DNA of 64,000 bases, taken from contig NZ_JARGEL010000013.1 of the NCBI RefSeq assembly GCF_029211265.1, positions 124,001-188,000 on the forward strand, read 5' to 3'. The DNA comes from Extensimonas soli. GTDB taxonomy: Bacteria > Pseudomonadota > Gammaproteobacteria > Burkholderiales > Burkholderiaceae_C. This document shows, in pieces, positions 1-7,839 of the stretch (its first letter is position 1; every line of letters starts with the position of its first letter). The notes under the pieces were generated by a model. That model saw only the letters and a list, made by a program, of their open reading frames with translations, made no database searches and was not told the origin of the DNA. A program made the translations under genes and the position numbers.

Positions 1-58
1 AAACGCCGCGTGCGCTGTGTGCCTGCCCGGGATGGCGCATCCCAATCCCCTTGCGGCA

Positions 59-2170
59 TCAGATCGCGAGTGGATCGACGTCGATCAGCCAGCGGATCAG
101 CCCCTTGTGCGCGGGCTCGGCGCGCGTGGCGTGCAAGAGCGGCTGCCACGCGGCCAGAAAGCGCTGCAGCGCGGTGCGGTGCTGGCTCTCGAGCAGCATT
201 TGCGCGCGCTCCACGTTGGCCACGCGCTGGATCGCGAGCGGCACGGGCGGGTAGAGCGTGACCTGGGCAAGCTCGGGCAGCGCCTGCGCGGCTTCGCTTG
301 CGGCGCGCAAAAAGCCTTGGGCGACGTCCTGCGTGCGTGCGTCGGCGCGCACGAGCGCCTGGAAGCTGAACGGCGGCAGGCCCGCGGCGGCGCGCTCTTG
401 CAGCTGCTGCGCGGCGAAGGCCGGGTAGTCGTGGCGCTTGAGCGCTTCGAACACGGGGTGGCGCGGGTGGCTGGTCTGCACCCACATCTCGCACGGCGTG
501 CCCTGCGCGGCCATGTAGGCGGCGTCGCGCCCGGCGCGGCCTGCGGCCTGCATGAGCAGCGCAAACAGGCGCTCGGGCGCGCGAAAGTCGCTCGAAAACA
601 GCGCGCCGTCGGGCTGCACCGCGGCCACGAGCGTGATGCGGCGAAAGTCGTGGCCCTTGGCGATCATCTGCGTGCCCACGAGCACGTCGACCTCGCCCGC
701 GTGCACCTGCGCGAGCTGGCTTTGCAGCGCCCCCTTGGCGCGCGTGCTGTCGGCGTCTATGCGCACGATGCGCGCGGGCGTGCCGTCGGGGCGCAGCACG
801 GGTGCGAGCAGCTCGGCCAGCTGCTCTTCGAGCTGCTCGGTGCCGCGGCCTATGGGCACGATGTCCAGGCTGCCGCAGGCCGGACAGGCGCGCGGCACGC
901 GCTGCGTGGTGCCGCAGTGGTGGCAGCGCAGCGTGCGGTCGAGCTTGTGGAACACCTGGTGCGCGCTGCAGTGCGGGCAGTCGCTTTTCCAGTCACAGTC
1001 GGCGCAGTGCAGCACCGGGGCGTAGCCGCGCCGGTTGAGCAGGATCATGCTCTGCTCGCCGCGCGCCACGCGCTCGGCGATGGCCGCGAGCAGCGGCGGC
1101 GAAAGCACGCTGCGCCGCGGCTGCTGGTTCATGTCCACGCGGCGCACGCGCGGCAGCGCGCCCGCGCCGATGCGGCTGGGCATGTGCAGGCGCAGGTAGC
1201 GCCCGCCCGCGGGGTCTTCGGGCGTCGCTGGGCGGCTTGCGTGCCAGCTCTCGAGCGAGGGCGTGGCCGAGCCCAGGATCACCTTCGCGCCCTGCGCGCG
1301 TCCGCGCCAGAGGGCCAGGTCACGCGCCGAATAGCGCGCGCCCTCTTGCTGTTTGTAGCTCGGGTCGTGTTCCTCATCGACGACGATCAGGCGCAGGCCC
1401 GGCAGGCTCGCGAACACGGCCATGCGCGTGCCCAGCACGATGCGCGCGCGGCCCGCGTGCGCCGCGAGCCAGCTCGCCAGGCGCTGCGCGTGCGTCATGC
1501 CGCTGTGCAGCGCCACCACCGCCGCGGCGCCAAAGCGCGGCGCGAAGCGCGCGCGAAAGCGCTCTTCGAGCTGCGGCGTGAGGTTGATCTCGGGCACCAT
1601 CACGAGCGCCTGTGCGTCGGGCGCCGCCGCGAGCGCCTCTTGCACGCAGCGCAGATAGACTTCGGTCTTGCCGCTGCCCGTGCTGCCGAACAGCAAGAAA
1701 GGCCCGGGTTCAGAGACAATTTGGGCTCTGGCGCTTTCCTGCTCTGCGCTGAGCACTACGTTTTCGATAGTTTCCGCAGACGCCTCGGGCGCGGGCGTGC
1801 TGCGCCGCAGGCGGCGCGCGATTTGCTCGGTGCTGAGCGTGCGCAGCTGCGGCGGCAGCGCCGCAAGCGCCACTTCGCCCAGGCTGCGCTGGTAGTAGCG
1901 CGCCGTGAAAGCCACGAGCCGGCGCCAGTGCGCATCGAGCGGCGCAAGCCCCTCGAGCACGCCCGCGATGGGCCGAATCTCCACCCCTGCCGCGGGCGGC
2001 GGCGCGGCGCCGTCCCACACCACGCCCAGCACCTCGCGCGCGCCCAGCGGCACGCGCACCAGCGTGCCCGGCGGCAGCGGCGCCGCGCTCGCGTAGCTCA
2101 GCAGATCGCCCAGGCCGCTGTGCACCGGGGCGTGCACGGCGACGGGGACGAGGTGCGGCAAATCAGACAT
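59..2170 (-). CDS. priA: Primosomal replication restart helicase PriA
   Basis: 703 aa. PriA recognises stalled or collapsed replication forks and reloads the replicative helicase in the cytoplasm. Seen: N-terminal DNA-binding region, Walker A GSTGSGKT at about 162-169, DEEH box at 265-268, and eight cysteines (389, 392, 398, 401, 416, 419, 429, 432) forming the two zinc sites typical of PriA, then the C-terminal helicase half with QAAGRAGR near 541. The start is the ATG giving MSDLPHLVPV; an in-frame upstream extension to a TTG near 2347 runs through the AT-rich leader and is unlikely to be translated. Residues about 134-151, just before Walker A, are encoded by DNA resembling a dispersed palindromic repeat (1718-1770). 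A 581-bp leader with two DnaA-box repeats lies upstream. Confidence 0.96.
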   Translation of the reverse strand: MSDLPHLVPVAVHAPVHSGLGDLLSYASAAPLPPGTLVRVPLGAREVLGVVWDGAAPPPAAGVEIRPIAGVLEGLAPLDAHWRRLVAFTARYYQRSLGEVALAALPPQLRTLSTEQIARRLRRSTPAPEASAETIENVVLSAEQESARAQIVSEPGPFLLFGSTGSGKTEVYLRCVQEALAAAPDAQALVMVPEINLTPQLEERFRARFAPRFGAAAVVALHSGMTHAQRLASWLAAHAGRARIVLGTRMAVFASLPGLRLIVVDEEHDPSYKQQEGARYSARDLALWRGRAQGAKVILGSATPSLESWHASRPATPEDPAGGRYLRLHMPSRIGAGALPRVRRVDMNQQPRRSVLSPPLLAAIAERVARGEQSMILLNRRGYAPVLHCADCDWKSDCPHCSAHQVFHKLDRTLRCHHCGTTQRVPRACPACGSLDIVPIGRGTEQLEEQLAELLAPVLRPDGTPARIVRIDADSTRAKGALQSQLAQVHAGEVDVLVGTQMIAKGHDFRRITLVAAVQPDGALFSSDFRAPERLFALLMQAAGRAGRDAAYMAAQGTPCEMWVQTSHPRHPVFEALKRHDYPAFAAQQLQERAAAGLPPFSFQALVRADARTQDVAQGFLRAASEAAQALPELAQVTLYPPVPLAIQRVANVERAQMLLESQHRTALQRFLAAWQPLLHATRAEPAHKGLIRWLIDVDPLAI
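1718..1770 (+). repeat. Short dispersed palindrome (family B) inside priA
   Basis: The plus strand begins AATTTGG, continues CTCTGGCGCTT, and ends with an AGCACTACGTTTTCGATAG-like tail. This follows the pattern AATTTGGCCTCTAGCGCTT...AAGCGCTGGCAGCTAC...GATAG seen between genes at 43538 and elsewhere in the window. Here it is read in frame on the opposite strand as PriA residues 134-151. Similarity is by eye and imperfect, and the stretch also supplies a plausible conserved LSAEQ motif, so an accidental match cannot be excluded. Confidence 0.5.
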
Positions 2171-2235
2171 GGTGGTGGAAGAAAAAGCGCCATGGGCTTG
2201 ATTTTTCAGGGCTTTGGGCGTGTGTCCGCAGTTTC

Positions 2236-2244
2236 TGTGGATAA
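2236..2244 (-). promoter_or_regulatory. DnaA box 1 (in 24-bp repeat)
   Basis: TGTGGATAA on the plus strand is a perfect match to the TTATCCACA DnaA box in reverse. It sits in TTTCTGTGGATAACTTTGT, repeated 335 bp away. Confidence 0.7.
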
Positions 2245-2570
2245 CTTTGTTGACATCCTGCGTGCACCGGGCGCCAGGCCGCATGGCTGCGTGGGTTGGC
2301 TGGGCTGCATGAAAATTCAGCAAAAAAAGAAAATCCTTATGAATCAATCATCTTTTGCGCTGTCCAGGGTTTTCCAGAGATGCGCAGGTGGGCAAATGTC
2401 TGGTTGCGCTGCATCAAAAAATATGTGCACAAGTTGAATTTTCTGTATCTGTCAAGGCCCGGTTTGGGGGCATTTTTGTGCTAGCTGCGCTTGCGCATCG
2501 GGTCTGTTTTCTCTGTTTTGGCGTGCAAGTGCTTGATTCGACGGGAGTTTTTGCTGCACCTCACAATTTC

Positions 2571-2579
2571 TGTGGATAA
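2571..2579 (-). promoter_or_regulatory. DnaA box 2 (in 24-bp repeat)
   Basis: This is the second perfect TGTGGATAA, embedded in the same TTTCTGTGGATAACTTTGT sequence as box 1. The following bases are TGACA in copy 1 and GGACA in copy 2. Confidence 0.7.
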
Positions 2580-2751
2580 CTTTGTGGACAGGCTTTGTAA
2601 GTGCCTTGCAAAGCCTTGTCGCGCCGTGCTTTGCTCACTTTGCCCAGGAAACGCGCAGGGGTTTGAGTGCTCGAAAAATCAATGGGTTAGAAAAACTTCG
2701 GGGCTCACGCAGTCCCCCACGGCCCGCACCGCATTGGTGCCCATGGCGCGC

Positions 2752-3921
2752 TCAGCGCGCCGCAGACTGTGCACAAGTGATGCTTTGGCGTTGCATGCGC
2801 GAATAGCTGTGCACGGCTTCGACGAGTGCCGTCACATGCTCGGGCGGCGTGAACTGGCTGATGCCGTGGCCGAGGTTGAAGATATGCGTGGGGCCGCACG
2901 TGCTGCGCTCGCAGTGCGGCGCGCCGAAGCTCGCGAGTGCCTGCTGCACCTGCTGCTCGATCTGCGCGGGCGGGGCAAAAAGCACGTTCGGGTCCAGGTT
3001 GCCCTGCAGCGCCTTGCCGGGCCCGCCCACCGCGCCGCCGACCAGCGCGCGCGCCTTGCCCAGGTGCGCCGTCCAGTCCAGCCCCAGCACCTCGCAGTCG
3101 AGCGCGCGCATGTCTTCGAGCCACTGCGTGCCGCCCTTGGTGAAGACGATGCGCGGCACGTCCTGCCCGTCGGCGCCCGTGCGCTGCAGCTGCGCGAGCA
3201 CGCGCGCCGTGTAGGCCAGGCTGAACTGCTGGAAGGCACCGTCGGCCAGCACGCCGCCCCAGCTGTCGAACACCATCACGGCCTGCGCGCCCGCGTCGAT
3301 CTGCGCGTTCAGGTACGCGGCGACGGCGTCCGCGTTCACCGCGAGGATGCGGTGCATGAGGTCGGGGCGGCTGTAGAGCAGGGTCTTGACGAGCCGGTAG
3401 TCGCTGCTGCCCTTGCCTTCGACCATGTAGCACGCGAGCGTCCAGGGGCTGCCCGAAAAGCCGATCAGCGGCACGCGCCCTTGCAGCGCGCGGCGGATGC
3501 TGGTGACGGCGTCGAACACGTAACGCAGCTTGTCGAGGTCGGGCACGGCGAGCCGGGCCACGTCGGCCTCGTCGCGCACGGCCTGCGCAAAGCGCGGGCC
3601 TTCGCCCTCGGCAAACGACAGGCCCAGGCCCATGGCGTCGGGCACGGTGAGGATGTCGCTGAACAAGATCGCGGCGTCGAGCGCAAAGCGCTCGAGCGGC
3701 TGCAGCGTGACTTCGGTGGCGTAATCCACGTTTGTCGCCAGGCCCATGAAGCTGCCCGCCTTGGCGCGCGTGGCCTTGTATTCGGGCAGGTAGCGGCCCG
3801 CCTGGCGCATCAGCCAAACGGGGGTGTAGTCGGTGGCCTGGCGGCGGCAGGCGCGCAGAAAACAGTCGTTGCGCAGCGGCGCGAACGCAGTGGAGTGGGG
3901 GGGAGAAACCGGGGCAGTCAT
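2752..3921 (-). CDS. hemE: Uroporphyrinogen decarboxylase
   Basis: 389 aa. Catalyses decarboxylation of the four acetate side chains of uroporphyrinogen III to coproporphyrinogen III in haem synthesis, in the cytosol. Seen: [10 protein letters not shown] near residues 39-48, the N-terminal substrate-binding signature, and [10 protein letters not shown] in the middle, the second family signature. It is slightly longer than the usual 350-370 aa because of short extra residues at both ends. The start is the ATG of [10 protein letters not shown]; an upstream open frame continues only into queA in another frame. It lies 68 bp downstream of queA on the same strand and could share its transcript. 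Confidence 0.96.
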   Translation of the reverse strand: MTAPVSPPHSTAFAPLRNDCFLRACRRQATDYTPVWLMRQAGRYLPEYKATRAKAGSFMGLATNVDYATEVTLQPLERFALDAAILFSDILTVPDAMGLGLSFAEGEGPRFAQAVRDEADVARLAVPDLDKLRYVFDAVTSIRRALQGRVPLIGFSGSPWTLACYMVEGKGSSDYRLVKTLLYSRPDLMHRILAVNADAVAAYLNAQIDAGAQAVMVFDSWGGVLADGAFQQFSLAYTARVLAQLQRTGADGQDVPRIVFTKGGTQWLEDMRALDCEVLGLDWTAHLGKARALVGGAVGGPGKALQGNLDPNVLFAPPAQIEQQVQQALASFGAPHCERSTCGPTHIFNLGHGISQFTPPEHVTALVEAVHSYSRMQRQSITCAQSAAR

Positions 3922-3989
3922 GCGGGCGATTGTCGCAGGCCGGCTGGCGCCGCTCCCGCCGTTACTGTTCTTTGCTCCACCTCCGCCCT

Positions 3990-5141
3990 CTACTCCGCCT
4001 CCACCGTGCACCGCGCGAGCAGCATTGCGTCGCCGTAGCTGAAAAAGCGGTAGCGCTGCGCGATCGCGTGGCGGTACAGCGCCATGGTGTGCGCGTAGCC
4101 CGCAAAGGCGCTCACGAGCATCATCAGCGTGCTCTTGGGCAAGTGGAAGTTGGTCACGAGCAAGTCCACCACCTGGAACGCAAAGCCCGGCGTGATGAAG
4201 ATGTCGGTCTCGCCGCGCGTGTGCCCCGAGCGCGCCCAGGATTCGAGCGTGCGCACCGTGGTCGTGCCCACGGCGACCACGCGCCCGCCGCGCGCCCGGC
4301 AGCGCGCAAGCGCCTCGAGCGTGGCGGCGGGGATGTCGTACCACTCGCTGTGCATGCGGTGCTCGGCCAGGTTCTCGGTCTTGACGGGCTGGAAGGTGCC
4401 CGCGCCCACGTGCAGCGTGACGTTTGCGCGCTCCACGCCACGCGCGGCCAGCGCGGCGAGCACGCCCGCGTCGAAATGCAGCGCCGCCGTGGGCGCGGCC
4501 ACGGCGCCGGGCTGGCGCGCGAACACGGTCTGGTAACGCTCGGCGTCCTGCGCTTCCTGGGCAGCCTGCGCGGCATCGGCCGACTGCTGCGCGCGCTCTA
4601 TGTAGGGCGGCAGCGGCATGTGGCCGTAGCGCTCCAGGAGCGCATAGGGCGTCGCATCGGGCGTCGCATCGGGCGCGTTTGCCGGGCCGTGCAGCGCAAG
4701 GCGAAAGAGCGGTCCGTCGGCGTCGGGCCAGCGCCCGAGCAGCGTGGCCGTGAAGCCACCGCGCTGCGGCCCGCCCGCGATCAGCAGCGTGCTGCCCACG
4801 CGCGGCTTTTTGCTGACCTTCATGTGCGCGACGACCTCGTTGCCTGCGAGCACGCGCTCGATCAGCAGCTCCAGCTTGCCGCCGCTGGCTTTCTCGCCAA
4901 ACAGGCGCGCCCTGAGCACGCGCGTGTCGTTGAACACGAGCAGGTCGCCCGGCTGCAGCAGCGCGGGCAGATCACGAAAGACGCGATCCACGGGCTGCGC
5001 GCCGCGCCCGTCGAGCAGGCGCGCGGCGCTGCGCTCGGGCGCGGGGTGCTGCGCGATCAGCTCGGGCGGCAGATCGAAATCGAAGTCTTGCAGCGTGAAG
5101 TGGCGCGGCGCGCCGGGGTCGGTGGGGGCGGAAAAAGGCAT
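3990..5141 (-). CDS. queA: tRNA preQ1(34) S-adenosylmethionine ribosyltransferase-isomerase
   Basis: 383 aa. Transfers and isomerises the ribosyl group of AdoMet onto preQ1 at tRNA position 34, giving epoxyqueuosine. Seen: N-terminal [30 protein letters not shown], and the C-terminal [20 protein letters not shown] and [12 protein letters not shown], all hallmarks of QueA. It is longer than the usual 340-356 aa owing to two Ala/Gln/Asp-rich insertions: one (DATPDATP) is encoded by a tandem 12-bp repeat near 4651-4675, the other lies near the [10 protein letters not shown] segment. The ATG of [10 protein letters not shown] was chosen because it immediately precedes the conserved N-terminus. Confidence 0.95.
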   Translation of the reverse strand: MPFSAPTDPGAPRHFTLQDFDFDLPPELIAQHPAPERSAARLLDGRGAQPVDRVFRDLPALLQPGDLLVFNDTRVLRARLFGEKASGGKLELLIERVLAGNEVVAHMKVSKKPRVGSTLLIAGGPQRGGFTATLLGRWPDADGPLFRLALHGPANAPDATPDATPYALLERYGHMPLPPYIERAQQSADAAQAAQEAQDAERYQTVFARQPGAVAAPTAALHFDAGVLAALAARGVERANVTLHVGAGTFQPVKTENLAEHRMHSEWYDIPAATLEALARCRARGGRVVAVGTTTVRTLESWARSGHTRGETDIFITPGFAFQVVDLLVTNFHLPKSTLMMLVSAFAGYAHTMALYRHAIAQRYRFFSYGDAMLLARCTVEAE

Positions 5142-5253
5142 GGCAAGAGGGGCTGGACAGGCCCGCAGTGAAGGAAAGGGCGCGAGTATGGCAAAGCCGG
5201 GAGCACAGCGCTGTGTCCCAGACCTTTGTCTTTGCAGCGTCAGGGGATGGGAA

Positions 5254-6369
5254 TTACTGCACTGGCACCGCCTGCACCACCACCTGCGGCAGCAGGCGCT
5301 GCACATCGGCCACCTGGGCGAGCGCGGTGCCGGGTGCGAGCAGCGTCGCGGCGCCGGCGGCCATGCCCCAGCGCAGCGCTTCGGGTGGCGGCTCGCCTTG
5401 CTCGAGCGCCCACAAAATCGCCGCCAGAAAACAGTCGCCCGCACCCGTGGTGCCGGTGGTCGTGGGCACGGGCAAGGCGGGGGCCTGCCAGACGCCGTCG
5501 CGGCTTGCGATCAGCCCGCCTTGCGCGCCCAGCGACAGCGCCACGAGCTCGGCCTGGCCACTGCGCACCAGGCCTTGCGCAGCGGCCTGCCAGGCGGGCG
5601 CGTCGGGCAGTGCCTGGCCGGTCAACTCGCGCAATTCGCGCAGGCTGGGCTTGACCAGCGCCGCGCCGACCTGCAGCGCTGCAGCGAGCGCCGGGCCCGA
5701 GCTGTCGAGGACGAAGCGTGCGCCCTTGCGCTGTGCGATGCGCGCCGCCTGCGCGTAAAAATCGTCAGGCACGCCGGGCGGCAGGCTGCCGCTTGCGACG
5801 AGCCAGCGTGGCGCGTTGGCCAAGGATGCGAGCTGCGCCAGCATGGCTTGCCATTCGGCGGCGGCGAGCGTGGGGCCGGGCAGCACGAAGCGAAACTCTT
5901 GCCCCGTGGCGGTTTCGATCACGGAAAGGTTTTCGCGCGTGTCGTCGGCGATGGGCAGGCACAGCGCGAGCACGCCTTCTTGTTGCAGCAGTTGCTGCAC
6001 CTTGGCGCCGGCCGGCCCACCCGTGAGCGTCCAGGCCGCCACGTCGGCGCTTAGGAGCCTGTCGGACTTTGGAATCGTCGGCTGCGAATGCACCGCAGCG
6101 GCCCATTTTTTACCGTCTTCTTGCCCCATAGCACCACTATGAGGCGGCGAATCCGGCAAAAACGGGTCTCGCTGGGGCGCATTCTCGCTTTCGACGCCCA
6201 AAGTCCGACAGGCTCCCAGGCGGTGCAACAGCCGCGCCACGTTGATACCGCCGCCGCCCGCGTAGCGCGTGACGGGGCCGCAGCGCAGTTTGTGCGTGGG
6301 CAGCACGCGCTCGGCGGTGGTGGACAAGTCCAGGGCGGGGTTCGGGGTCAGCGTGAGGATGGCGGGCAT
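5254..6369 (-). CDS. pfkB: PfkB-family phosphofructokinase carrying an in-frame repeat insertion
   Basis: 371 aa; closest in look to E. coli Pfk-2 (about 309 aa). Predicted to phosphorylate a sugar phosphate (fructose 6-phosphate or fructose 1-phosphate) with ATP. Seen: [13 protein letters not shown] and KLRCGP at the N-terminus, [11 protein letters not shown] (38-48), SGSLPPGV in the middle, and the anion-hole/catalytic motif [11 protein letters not shown] near the C-terminus. Residues about 52-106 are encoded by a 163-bp inverted-repeat element (6054-6216), placed between the [15 protein letters not shown] segment and the TLTGGPAG segment that are close together in Pfk-2. No stop or frameshift results. 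Whether the enzyme is active is not known. It follows the HD-GYP gene by 40 bp. Confidence 0.85.
   Translation of the reverse strand: MPAILTLTPNPALDLSTTAERVLPTHKLRCGPVTRYAGGGGINVARLLHRLGACRTLGVESENAPQRDPFLPDSPPHSGAMGQEDGKKWAAAVHSQPTIPKSDRLLSADVAAWTLTGGPAGAKVQQLLQQEGVLALCLPIADDTRENLSVIETATGQEFRFVLPGPTLAAAEWQAMLAQLASLANAPRWLVASGSLPPGVPDDFYAQAARIAQRKGARFVLDSSGPALAAALQVGAALVKPSLRELRELTGQALPDAPAWQAAAQGLVRSGQAELVALSLGAQGGLIASRDGVWQAPALPVPTTTGTTGAGDCFLAAILWALEQGEPPPEALRWGMAAGAATLLAPGTALAQVADVQRLLPQVVVQAVPVQ
6054..6216 (+). mobile_element. Palindromic element family A, copy 1 (inside pfkB)
   Basis: 163 bp with perfect 19-bp terminal inverted repeats (GGAGCCTGTCGGACTTTGG at the left, its complement at 6198-6216). 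The interior matches copies at 13459-13627 and 34637-34805 closely. No transposase lies inside, so it is a MITE-like non-autonomous element. This copy lacks the CTAG ends of the other two and is open in the pfkB frame throughout. Confidence 0.9.
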
Positions 6370-6409
6370 GGGTGTGGCAGCAAGAGGGCCGGGCCGACAC
6401 GCCAGCGCA

Positions 6410-7684
6410 TCACCATGGCTGACCAGACTGGCCCGACCAGAGCTCGTTCAGGTCGGGGAAGTTCCATTGTGCCGGGTCTTCGCGGGCCACGATTTTCTCG
6501 GAGCAGCCGGGGGCGGACAGGTCGATCACCTCGGGCGGAATGCGCAAGTCCGACTTGGTCGAGAAAAACACCTTCACGCAGGGCATGAGCAGCGACTTGC
6601 CGCTTTGCTGCGTGACCACGCCGATGCGCCCCGACGCCAGGCGCACGAGCGAGCCCACGGGGTAGATGCCTATGCTTTTGACGAAGGCCTGAAAGAGCTT
6701 GGCGTCGAAGTGGTCGCGCGTCCACTCGGCCATGCGGCGCAGCGACTCGGACGGGTCCCAGCCGTTTTTGTAGGGGCGGTTCGAGGTGATGGCGTCATAG
6801 ACGTCGCAGATCGCGGCCATTTTGGCGATCAGCGAGATTTGCTCGCCTGCGAGCTTGTCGGGATAGCCCGAGCCGTCGATTTTTTCGTGGTGGTGCAGCA
6901 CGGCGTCGAGCACGGCTTCGTGCAGGTCGCCTTTGCGGCGCAGCAGCGCCCAGCCGCGTGCGGGGTGCTTGCGCATGAGCGCAAACTCCTCGTCGGTGAG
7001 TTTGCCGGGTTTGTTGAGTACCGTCAGCGGGATGAAGGCTTTGCCCAGGTCGTGCAGCAGCCCGGCCATGCCCGCGATCTGCGTCTGCTCCTCGTCGAGC
7101 CCGATCTGGCGCGCCAGCGCCACCATGAGCCCGCTCACGGCCACCGAGTGCATGTAGGTGTAGTCGTCCGCCGTCTTGAGCCGTGCCAGGCTGATGAGCG
7201 CGCTGGGGTTGCGCGTCATCGAGTCGGAAATTTGCTCGACGATGGCGCGTGAGGTGGCTGCGTCAGCCGCCTTGCCCATGCGCGCTTCGCGGAACATATC
7301 GATCATGGCCTGCTTGGACGCCTGGCAGATCGACGCCGCGGCTTGCAGTTCGGCGTCCATCGAAGTCGGGGCGAGGGCGCGTGCCGGGGTCGGCGGGCTG
7401 GCAGAGACGGTGAACGCCGGCAGCTCGTCGAGCATGCCGAAATCGGTGTCGATTTGCGCGTCAGCCTGTTCGCGCGTGGTCGCGGGGGTGCCGGCCGGCA
7501 CGTCCAGGCCTTTGTCGGTATCAATCCAGACTTCGTGGATCGAGGTGGCGCGGATGCGGTCGAGGTCTTTGGGGTCTTTGAGCAGGAATTGCGCGCGCCA
7601 GAATGGGTGCTCCATCCAGGAGCCGCAAAACTCGTGCAGGTACATGCCCAGGGTCAGGCTTTGAACGGGGATGCGTTTGAGCAT
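6410..7684 (-). CDS. HD-GYP domain protein, probable cyclic-di-GMP phosphodiesterase
   Basis: 424 aa, cytoplasmic. Seen: an N-terminal DUF3391-like region (about 1-120, beginning MLKRIPVQSL and including VWIDTDKG), then a full HD-GYP domain with HDLGK (211-215), HHHEKIDGSGYP (264-275) and DVYDAITSNRPYK. All residues of the HD-GYP signature are present, so cyclic-di-GMP hydrolysis is expected from family knowledge. The ATG at MLKRIPVQSL was chosen for the match to family N-termini; no strong ribosome-binding site precedes it. It is divergent from recG with a 155-bp gap. Confidence 0.9.
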   Translation of the reverse strand: MLKRIPVQSLTLGMYLHEFCGSWMEHPFWRAQFLLKDPKDLDRIRATSIHEVWIDTDKGLDVPAGTPATTREQADAQIDTDFGMLDELPAFTVSASPPTPARALAPTSMDAELQAAASICQASKQAMIDMFREARMGKAADAATSRAIVEQISDSMTRNPSALISLARLKTADDYTYMHSVAVSGLMVALARQIGLDEEQTQIAGMAGLLHDLGKAFIPLTVLNKPGKLTDEEFALMRKHPARGWALLRRKGDLHEAVLDAVLHHHEKIDGSGYPDKLAGEQISLIAKMAAICDVYDAITSNRPYKNGWDPSESLRRMAEWTRDHFDAKLFQAFVKSIGIYPVGSLVRLASGRIGVVTQQSGKSLLMPCVKVFFSTKSDLRIPPEVIDLSAPGCSEKIVAREDPAQWNFPDLNELWSGQSGQPW

Positions 7685-7839
7685 GGAGGAAGATTTTGTG
7701 CGAAGGCTGCGTTCGGACGCTGGTGCAGGAACATGCACCCATGCGGTGCGCAATTGTAAGGGGCGGTAACTCGAGTTGGCACTCGAGTTGGCCGCAGGGG
7801 GCATGATAGGCTTTGCGCTGCATTTTCCTGCTTCTCACC

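Larger units (their letters stand above)
2171..2751. other. 581-bp intergenic region between hemE and priA
   Basis: No gene is evident. The stretch is much richer in A and T than its surroundings and contains a near-identical 24-bp direct repeat (2232-2255 and 2567-2590) that includes a perfect DnaA box in each copy, plus two one-mismatch boxes TGTGCACAA (about 2424-2432 and 2768-2776, the latter just inside hemE). It must hold the priA promoter, on the minus strand, but no convincing -35/-10 pair stands out. Confidence 0.7.

Noticed and set aside
17-2437. 806-codon open frame on the plus strand over priA
   Set aside because: Composition is Arg/Ala/His/Gly-rich with no motif; it is the GC-driven shadow of priA, which has full helicase and zinc motifs on the other strand.
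2171-2751. Chromosomal origin of replication
   Set aside because: Only two perfect DnaA boxes, and no dnaA, dnaN or other origin-linked genes nearby; a regulatory or titration site is more likely.
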